NCBI GenBank assembly: GCA_024275555.1
Contig: JAJRYW010000332.1
Coordinates: 1 to 38,315, forward strand
Reading direction: 5' to 3'
Source of the DNA: Calditrichota bacterium
GTDB lineage: Bacteria; Calditrichota; Calditrichia; RBG-13-44-9; J075
Length of the DNA: 38,315 nucleotides
A model generated the notes under the pieces. The model did not search any database. It had not been told where the DNA came from and saw nothing but the letters and a program-made list of their open reading frames with translations. This document shows, one piece after another, positions 32,809 through 38,315 of this stretch. Made by a program: the position numbers and the translations under genes. Position 1 is the stretch's first letter; each line of letters begins with the position of its first letter.

Positions 32809-32985
32809 TTATTCTTTGCCGGGTAATTTATTCAGGTACTCCGCATCCATCGGTGAAAGGTTAAATTTCAAACACGCTTCCTCAATAATGCTCCGATAGT
32901 TTCGATCAGGATTATATTGATGTTCTTCGGCAATCCACTTGACGGCTTTTCGCAGGCCTTCGCCTTTCGGTTGAATAGTGCTCAT
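32809..32985 (-). CDS. Small 58-residue protein between crotonase and gatA, function unknown
   Basis: Short ORF starting MSTIQPKGEGLRKAVKWIAE and ending LNKLPGKE, with AAGGA seven bases before the ATG. It is hydrophilic, with predicted helices and one cysteine (EEACLKF). It begins 29 bp after the gatA stop and ends 74 bp before the crotonase start, so it probably is co-transcribed with gatA. Strong ribosome site, tight packing and protein-like composition support a real gene. No family is recognised. Confidence 0.72.
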   Translation of the reverse strand: MSTIQPKGEGLRKAVKWIAEEHQYNPDRNYRSIIEEACLKFNLSPMDAEYLNKLPGKE

Positions 32986-33014
32986 GATAAGAATCCTTAC
33001 TTTCCATTTGTTTT

Positions 33015-34475
33015 TTATAAATTCGGCTTTTTCTTATGAAACTCCGTTGCCGCCTCAAAACTATGGGCCACTTTGAAAAGCATCTCTTCGTTAAAGTGAT
33101 TTCCCAGGATCTGCAGCCCGATAGGAAGGCCGTCTGATGAAAATCCGCAGGGTAACGACATCCCGGGTATGCCGGCAAGGTTGGCTGAAAGGGTGAAGAT
33201 GTCCGACAAATACATGGTCAGGGGGTCGTCGACTTTTTCTCCTATTTTAAAAGCTGCCGTGGGCGCCACCGGACAGGCGATGATATCACAGGTTTCAAAG
33301 GATTTTTTAAAATCTTCGGTGATAAGGGTGCGAACCTGGGATGCCTTGCCGTAATAGGCATCGTAATACCCGGCGGAAAGACAGTAGGTACCGATAATGA
33401 TGCGTCTTTGAACCTCCAGGCCAAATCCCTGCGACCTTGTGCTGCAATACATATTCATCAGGTCCGTGTTGTCTCTGTTGCGAAAACCGTATTTGACACC
33501 GTCATATCTGGCCAAATTGGAACTGGCTTCAGACGGTGCAATGACATAATAGACTGCCACCGCATATTGGGTATGGGGTAAAGAAATCTTCACCCGTTTG
33601 GCGCCCAGCTCTTCAAGGACCCCAACGGCATTGCTTACCGCCGACATCACAGCAGGATCCAACCCTTCGGTGGCGCTGTATTCTTCAGGGATACCGACGG
33701 TAATCCCTCTCAGATCGCCGCCGAGATCGGATGCATAATCCGGTACGTCCCTGGGCACCGAGGTGGAGTCGGACCGGTCATATCCGGAAATGATGTTCAT
33801 TAAAAGGGCACAATCGGTCACGTTTTTTGCCAGTGGGCCGATCTGATCCAATGAAGATGCAAAGGCAACCAGACCAAAGCGGGATACCCGCCCGTAGGTA
33901 GGCTTCATCCCCACAACACTGCAATGGGAAGCCGGCTGCCTGATGGAGCCCCCGGTATCCGATCCCAACGCTCCCAGACACATATCTGCAGCGACTGCCG
34001 CCGCAGATCCTCCGCTGGATCCGCCGGGGATACGGGTTGAGTCCCATGGATTGCGAGTAATTTTAATTCCGGAGTTTTCCGTGGATGACCCCATGGCGAA
34101 TTCATCCATGTTGAGTTTGCCGACAATCACCGCATTGGCGTCTCTTAGCTTCCGAATAACCGTTGCATCATAAGGGGGCACAAAATTTTCAAGGATTCGT
34201 GACCCACAGGTTGTTGGAAAGGCCTGGGTGCAAATGAGATCTTTAACTCCAAGTGGAATTCCGGTAAGCGGCAAACATTTACCCCTGGAAATTGCCTCAT
34301 CCGCTTGCGCGGCCTGCTGCATGGCAAGCTCGGCTGAAATGGTGATATAAGCGTCTATTTTATTCTCAACCGCATCGATTCTGTCCAAAACCGCCCGGGT
34401 CAACTCCCGGGAGGTTATTTTTTTGTTTTTTAAAAGCCGATGGGCTTCGTGAATGGTCAGTTCATACAAATCCAC
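33015..34475 (-). CDS. gatA: Aspartyl/glutamyl-tRNA amidotransferase subunit A
   Basis: Amidase-signature enzyme of 486 residues, the standard GatA length, which hydrolyses glutamine and passes ammonia to GatB for conversion of Glu-tRNA(Gln) or Asp-tRNA(Asn). The Ser-cisSer-Lys triad is Lys78 (GVKDLI), Ser153 (GGSSGGSAAA) and Ser177 (GSDTGGSIRQPA). I chose the GTG at 34475, nine bases behind AAGGAG, because it gives the conserved DLYELTIHEA start; an in-frame ATG at 34532 would add 19 unrelated residues. gatC lies upstream in the same direction; gatB is not in the window. Confidence 0.97.
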   Translation of the reverse strand: MDLYELTIHEAHRLLKNKKITSRELTRAVLDRIDAVENKIDAYITISAELAMQQAAQADEAISRGKCLPLTGIPLGVKDLICTQAFPTTCGSRILENFVPPYDATVIRKLRDANAVIVGKLNMDEFAMGSSTENSGIKITRNPWDSTRIPGGSSGGSAAAVAADMCLGALGSDTGGSIRQPASHCSVVGMKPTYGRVSRFGLVAFASSLDQIGPLAKNVTDCALLMNIISGYDRSDSTSVPRDVPDYASDLGGDLRGITVGIPEEYSATEGLDPAVMSAVSNAVGVLEELGAKRVKISLPHTQYAVAVYYVIAPSEASSNLARYDGVKYGFRNRDNTDLMNMYCSTRSQGFGLEVQRRIIIGTYCLSAGYYDAYYGKASQVRTLITEDFKKSFETCDIIACPVAPTAAFKIGEKVDDPLTMYLSDIFTLSANLAGIPGMSLPCGFSSDGLPIGLQILGNHFNEEMLFKVAHSFEAATEFHKKKPNL

Positions 34476-34570
34476 TGATTGTTTCTCCTTGGTCGGTTGT
34501 TGGTCCCTGGTTTCCGGATCATAAAAGCTCAAAACAAAAGGGAAGAAGCGATTATTAATGAGCTATAAAC

Positions 34571-34684
34571 TGATGTGGCCGCAAAAAGGCACAAAAAACA
34601 CAAAAAGAAAATTTTATGCTTAATAATTACAATAAGTTATAATATTAAAATTCAAGAATTTTGACTTTTTACGAGATTGCCATA
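34571..34684 (+). repeat. Dispersed intergenic repeat, copy B
   Basis: Second copy of the ~115-bp block at 3715-3829, same orientation, again starting TGATGTGGCCGCAAAAAGGC. It lies between gatC and gatA, as copy A lies between two minus-strand genes. No ORF or terminal inverted repeat is visible. Confidence 0.85.
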
Positions 34685-34727
34685 AACGAATATCCGTGAG
34701 TTTTTATTCGGCATCCCGAAATCCATC

Positions 34728-35015
34728 TTACCCCACCACTTTCGGCACGATAAAGTTCCCATCCTCCTTTTCGGGAGCGTTGGCCAATGCCTGCTCCCGA
34801 TCCAACGGCGGCCTTTGTTCGTCTTCGCGAAAGGCATTGGTTAAGGAAATCGCATGGGATGTCGGCCGGAGACCTTCCGTGTCGACTTCATTGAGTTTAT
34901 CGACATATTCCAGAACATCCCCAATCTGCCCGGCAAACTTATCTATGGATGCATCATCCAGTTGCAACCGTGCCAGATCAGCTACATACAAAACTTCGTC
35001 TTTGGTTATTTTCAT
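34728..35015 (-). CDS. gatC: Aspartyl/glutamyl-tRNA amidotransferase subunit C
   Basis: GatC of 95 residues, the normal size. It begins KITKDEVLYVADLARLQL and has the central LEYVDKLNEVDTEGLRPTSHA and C-terminal APEKEDGNFIVPKVV motifs. GatC stabilises GatA on GatB. It precedes gatA with a 252-bp gap that contains dispersed repeat copy B, an unusually long spacing for this pair. Confidence 0.96.
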   Translation of the reverse strand: MKITKDEVLYVADLARLQLDDASIDKFAGQIGDVLEYVDKLNEVDTEGLRPTSHAISLTNAFREDEQRPPLDREQALANAPEKEDGNFIVPKVVG

Positions 35016-35150
35016 TGTAATATGTCCGTTGTCTGTTGTAATTTGGGTGTTGTTTATCGAGCAAATGAGCCCTCTGAGCCTTGAATCCTCAGCTCAGCTT
35101 CCATTCTATGCACTTTGCTTTCTGTCCAAGGCCCTCTCCACCCTGATACC

Positions 35151-35193
35151 AAGAACCCTGAACCTCTGAACGTTGAACCCGGAACCCTGAATC
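35151..35193 (+). repeat. Short dispersed repeat (gaaccctgaac family)
   Basis: Between the SPOR gene and gatC the words agaaccctgaac, ctctgaacgttgaac and ccggaaccctgaatc repeat in tandem. They match words at 31835-31866 and the complement at 18465-18486 and 31676-31710. Confidence 0.55.
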
Positions 35194-35924
35194 TACTTTT
35201 CAACCACAATCGGCTTCAGCCCCGTTTTTTTCAATTTGTTCAGGGTGCGTCTGGCAGAGAGCTTGCTTTTGTACTCTCCGACCCTGACGCGGTACCAGAT
35301 GCCTTTGCCCGGGACCTTGCCGATAGCCCGATAGGCGCGAAATCCCTTTTTCTTGAGCTTTGCCACCAACCGATCGGCATCACGCACGTCTTTCACCGAA
35401 GCTACCTGAACGGTATAGGTTTTTACGGTTGACCGGGTCTTGTTTATGGAATCAATCGGCAGCCTTTGAGAGGTTTTTGTCGCTCCTGTTTTTGGGGGCT
35501 TGGTTTTTTCGATGATTTTTTTGCCGGCTTTACCGTCCATTGGTAGAGGAGGCTTCTTTTTGGGTGAAGATTCTGTCTTTTTACCGGTTAACGGAGAATG
35601 CTTTTTTTGACCGATTTGAGTGTCTTCACGATTGTCTCTCAGGGCTTCATAAAAACCAAGCTTGGTCTTATCTCTTACAATCCCTGATTTCCCCCGGGTT
35701 TTCTGCTGTTCCTTATTCTTGAGATTTTCCCGGGATGCCTCCAGCCTTTTTTGAATTCCGGCGATATCAAATTTTACAGGCGCCGTACCTCTGCCAACCA
35801 GAACACCGATTATAAACATCCAGGCACAAACAAAGAAAATGAAGCAAACCCAGCCGGTAACGGCTTTGCGGCTTAAAATCAAAAACGGCTTTTTTGGCAA
35901 AGATACTTTTTTATTTTTTTTCAT
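35193..35924 (-). CDS. Membrane-anchored SPOR-domain protein
   Basis: Protein of 243 residues from the ATG at 35924. It has a short basic cytoplasmic N-terminus, one transmembrane helix (about 22-44), a long Lys/Pro/Thr-rich low-complexity linker (about 60-165) and a C-terminal SPOR domain (about 170-240; YTVQVASVKD, then GKGIWYRVRVGEYKSK). SPOR domains bind peptidoglycan stripped of stem peptides, and such proteins localise to the septum. Two upstream in-frame ATGs (to 35984) would extend the cytoplasmic tail. The role in division is inferred from architecture. Its linker is very lysine rich. Confidence 0.9.
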   Translation of the reverse strand: MKKNKKVSLPKKPFLILSRKAVTGWVCFIFFVCAWMFIIGVLVGRGTAPVKFDIAGIQKRLEASRENLKNKEQQKTRGKSGIVRDKTKLGFYEALRDNREDTQIGQKKHSPLTGKKTESSPKKKPPLPMDGKAGKKIIEKTKPPKTGATKTSQRLPIDSINKTRSTVKTYTVQVASVKDVRDADRLVAKLKKKGFRAYRAIGKVPGKGIWYRVRVGEYKSKLSARRTLNKLKKTGLKPIVVEK

Positions 35925-36436
35925 TAAACGATCTCTTTTTACGCCGTAACCTTGAACCATAAAGGCTTTTTTTTGCCAAGTCAAGCAGCTTTCCCCAATC
36001 CGTTATGGATACCCTTCGAGGACCCAGGGTATCTTTAGTGAAGGAGATAGATGGAGTGCAAACGGTGATCTTGAATACGGTGATTTTTAATATAGAATAG
36101 ATGGGTTATGGTTGGTCTTCGGGGAGAGGTGAAGATGGCGTTGTTCCGATCTGAATCAATCAATGCCGGAATTGCATCGTACGTCCCTGTGAAAAAGAGG
36201 TTCTGAAAATATGAATGGAAAACTTATAATTATGCGCTTATTTTTCTCGTAATTTAGTCTAAAATTCAAAAAAGCCGGCTTTCCGTTCCGCATGAACTAT
36301 GGAAGGGACAACCGGCTTCGATCTTTTGGCGCAACTTTTATTTGATCCAAGTTTTAGTGGGCAAGGGGCTCCATCGGCACACCTATTGCCAATTCAATTT
36401 CTCTTGGATACGGATCAGTTCCATTTATCTTAGTCT
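35925..36436. other. Gene-free region upstream of the SPOR gene
   Basis: In these 512 bp no gene is supported. There is an 8-bp hairpin GATACCCT/AGGGTATC at 36008-36033 and the terminator of the PEP-CTERM gene at 36267-36318. The rest has no recognisable structure. Confidence 0.6.
36267..36318 (-). terminator. Intrinsic terminator of the PEP-CTERM gene
   Basis: On the minus strand AAGCCGG and CCGGCTT arms enclose a longer imperfect stem with inner TTCC/GGAA pairs and are followed by a TTTTTT run. It lies 119 bp past the stop codon of the minus-strand PEP-CTERM gene. Confidence 0.75.
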
Positions 36437-36883
36437 TTATCGAACCTTGCGCCTCAAAAAGACCAGACCGATAAGACTGGAGCCAAGCAGAATCAAGCTC
36501 GGCGGAATCGGAACCGCTGTAACCTTAACTCCGAATAAGCCGGCTCCTACTGTGCCGCCACCGGTTCCAAAAATATTGGCAAAATATTTTTTACCGGGAC
36601 TTGCTGCAAAGGTGAAACTTCCAGGGTCGACGATGCTGCCCACAGGATCAGTTGCCGTTGTTATGGAGAGAAAAAGAAAGTCAAATCCAAAAATTGGGTC
36701 TTCGCTCAAATCGGAGAGAGTCGCCCTGTAAGTAAACGGTGCTGTGTCAGCTTCAAAATCAAAGGTTAGGCCAGTAGTTTCTTGTATCCAGCCGGTTGTC
36801 TCGAAAACAGTTGCTGCACCGGCAGAGAGGGGTATCAGCAGGCAGGCGATAGCTAAACTAACCAGACATAGTTTTAATTTCAA
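36437..36883 (-). CDS. PEP-CTERM-type exported protein
   Basis: Exported protein of 148 residues with an N-terminal signal peptide (cleavage probably after AGA near residue 23) and a C-terminal sorting tag at 124-148: VPIPPS, a hydrophobic stretch LILLGSSLIGLVFL and the basic end RRKVR. This is a PEP-CTERM variant processed by an exosortase, usually tied to exopolysaccharide production. The middle part is a short beta-rich domain of no recognised family. It is monocistronic and has its own terminator; no exosortase is in the window. Confidence 0.85.
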   Translation of the reverse strand: MKLKLCLVSLAIACLLIPLSAGAATVFETTGWIQETTGLTFDFEADTAPFTYRATLSDLSEDPIFGFDFLFLSITTATDPVGSIVDPGSFTFAASPGKKYFANIFGTGGGTVGAGLFGVKVTAVPIPPSLILLGSSLIGLVFLRRKVR

Positions 36884-37103
36884 GATTTCACCTCGTTTTT
36901 TAAATTAAAGATTGTGTTTATGAAAGAACAATAGCGCACTTTGCTGATCGAAAAGCAAGAAAAAGATGGGGATTCACTGAGCTAAACCATTCCACAAACT
37001 TGTCCCTAAATCAAAAAAAAATAAAAAGCAACCTTTTTCTGAACGATGCACAACAATCTTTCTCTGGAGGGCAAAGAGTTCACAACTAAGGCCCTACCCA
37101 TTC

Positions 37104-37952
37104 TCAACGCAAAACCACAAACCACGGATTGAGCAGGTTCTCCTTATTATAGATCAGCGGTTCATTTGTGTCGTATTGAAAAACCTTACACCCGGCGTTT
37201 TCGGCGATGGCCTGCCCCGCCGCCGTATCCCATTCCATGGTCGGCCCCGTTCGCGGGTAAATATCCGCCCTGCCTTCGGCCACCAGGCAAAGCTTAAGGG
37301 AGCTTCCGGCAGAGATAAATTCAACCTCGCCGTGCTCCTGCCGTTTTTCTTCCACAAATGCTTCCAATTCGGGTGAAGCGTGGGAACGGCTACCGATGAT
37401 GGTAAATGGGCGATTGGTTGAATAGCTGACCGGTAAGGTCGTTGCGGCCTCGATGATGCTATCGACGGCCTCCGCGGTGCTTTCAGCGGCCGAACCGATC
37501 ACCTGACGGTTTATCGCTTCAATATCGTCAATGGAATCTGTTTTAAAAGATCCCAGACTGTCTAAAGCAAAATAGAGCACGTTTTTGTCAGGCACATAAA
37601 TGACTCCCCCGGCCGGTTTCCGATCCCGAATCAGTGCGATATTGACGGTAAATTCGCCGTTTTTCTTGATAAATTCCTTGGTGCCGTCCAGGGGATCGAT
37701 GAGCCAATACGTATCCCATTTTTTTCTCTCCTCATAGGGAATATTTTTCCCCTCCTCGCTTAAAATCGGGAGATCTAATTTTCCAAGGCGTTGGACAATT
37801 ATTTCATGAGAGCGCTTGTCCGCCAAAGTAAGAGGAGATTTGTCAGCCTTTTCTTCTACCTCGAAATCAGGCGACCGATAGACATCCAGAATAGCATGAC
37901 CGGCATCAATGGCCGCCGTTACGGCTGTCAGCAGGTAAAATTTATCATTCAT
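37104..37952 (-). CDS. cysQ: 3'(2'),5'-bisphosphate nucleotidase, CysQ type
   Basis: Inositol-monophosphatase superfamily enzyme of 282 residues. Metal ligands are Glu67 (LSEEGK), Asp86 and Asp89 (LIDPLDGTKEF), and Asp in the late motif MEWDTAAGQAI. The DGTKEF sequence marks the CysQ/PAP phosphatase branch over plain inositol monophosphatase. It converts 3'-phosphoadenosine 5'-phosphate to AMP, relieving inhibition in sulfur assimilation. It stands alone on the minus strand with flanking gene-free DNA. Confidence 0.92.
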   Translation of the reverse strand: MNDKFYLLTAVTAAIDAGHAILDVYRSPDFEVEEKADKSPLTLADKRSHEIIVQRLGKLDLPILSEEGKNIPYEERKKWDTYWLIDPLDGTKEFIKKNGEFTVNIALIRDRKPAGGVIYVPDKNVLYFALDSLGSFKTDSIDDIEAINRQVIGSAAESTAEAVDSIIEAATTLPVSYSTNRPFTIIGSRSHASPELEAFVEEKRQEHGEVEFISAGSSLKLCLVAEGRADIYPRTGPTMEWDTAAGQAIAENAGCKVFQYDTNEPLIYNKENLLNPWFVVLR

Positions 37953-38315
37953 TAATCTCTCCTGTTTTGTTCGTTAGGATTGTTAAGATGGTTTAGATCG
38001 TTGAGAGCGTTTAGAAAAAACCGATGGAGGAAGGAAGACCACTTCGCGTAGAAGAGGGACGACAGCAAGACTTGACGATAAACTTTCAAATCTCTCATGG
38101 TTCCTATTAAGGTTGTTTTCTTTTCGTCCATCTTCCCTCGGCCTTCGTCCGTCGCCTTCGGCTTTCAGCTTCTTATTACTTCATTCCGCATTCTCCATTC
38201 CGGAATCAAATTCATCTGTTTTTTTTGAGTATGCCCTTTTTGCCTTTAACGGTCAAGCCGAATATTGAAAACCTTATTATTCGAAAGAGTTAACCGCAGA
38301 ATTACACTCAGTGGG
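37953..38315. other. Gene-free right end of the window
   Basis: In this 363-bp stretch I see no gene. It contains pyrimidine-rich and ccttcg-type words (38130-38170, tcggccttcgtccgtcgccttcg) of the same style as the other intergenic repeats, and must hold the promoter of cysQ near 37953-38010. Confidence 0.5.

Noticed and set aside
36008-36033. Riboswitch or terminator at the GATACCCT/AGGGTATC hairpin
   Set aside because: An isolated 8-bp stem without a U-run, conserved loop or further structure is insufficient to call either.
1-38315. CRISPR array, insertion sequence or prophage
   Set aside because: No regularly spaced identical repeats, transposase, integrase or phage structural genes were seen on either strand.

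Overview
The window (38,315 bp, mid GC with AT-rich intergenic stretches) reads as chromosomal DNA of a Gram-negative, outer-membrane-bearing, anaerobe-type bacterium. Gene content (lptF/lptG, a tandem Pit transporter plus DUF47 protein, CaiB-type CoA-transferase and crotonase genes, a PEP-CTERM protein, flgM, gatC-gatA) and the many short dispersed intergenic repeats suggest Desulfobacterota, perhaps a Desulfobacterales-like sulfate reducer. This taxonomic placement is inference from gene style; no rRNA or tRNA gene is present to confirm it.

Left part (1-10.8 kb, all minus strand): one long gene series read right to left. It starts with a fatty-acyl-AMP ligase-type acyl-ACP synthetase, a ceramide-reductase-like NAD(P) enzyme, a dedicated acyl carrier protein and a serine palmitoyltransferase, which together form the sphingoid-base half of bacterial ceramide synthesis. 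It continues with an MsbA-type ABC exporter, a KdsC-like HAD phosphatase, a NeuB-type nonulosonate synthase with a SAF domain, an SDR and an aldehyde dehydrogenase.

Centre (11.6-23.4 kb): a patchwork of short, alternately oriented units that look like the rest of a sphingolipid locus. These are a GT-A nucleotidyltransferase and a GNAT-fold bacterial ceramide synthase homologue (minus); MarR-lptF-lptG (plus); a calcineurin-like phosphoesterase (minus); a diacylglycerol/ceramide-kinase-type lipid kinase and a Tam41-like nucleotidyltransferase (plus); a radical SAM protein (minus); an LpxL-like acyltransferase (plus); and a small cysteine-containing conserved protein (minus). A working reading is: fatty acid to acyl-AcpR, to 3-keto-sphinganine (Spt), N-acylation (bCerS) and reduction (CerR), then phosphorylation and nucleotidyl-activation of the headgroup, flipping by the ABC exporter and possibly movement to the outer membrane through LptFG-type permeases. 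The synthesis genes are strong calls; headgroup chemistry, sugar attachment and export are inference.

Right part (23.8-38.3 kb): more ordinary genes. These are flgM behind a near-perfect sigma-28 promoter, sppA, dnaK (without grpE/dnaJ), pit and its DUF47 partner, a CaiB/BaiF CoA-transferase broken by one in-frame TAA, a crotonase with the dienoyl-CoA isomerase triad, a 58-residue conserved-looking small protein, gatA and gatC (gatB absent), a membrane-anchored SPOR protein, a PEP-CTERM protein and a CysQ-type phosphatase. Intergenic DNA carries a ~115-bp dispersed repeat (two copies plus a fragment), families of short gaaccctgaac-like and gaatgtcgaa-like repeats, a 20-bp perfect palindrome and a tRNA/tmRNA T-arm-like hairpin. 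No CRISPR array, insertion sequence, integrase or intact tRNA was seen.
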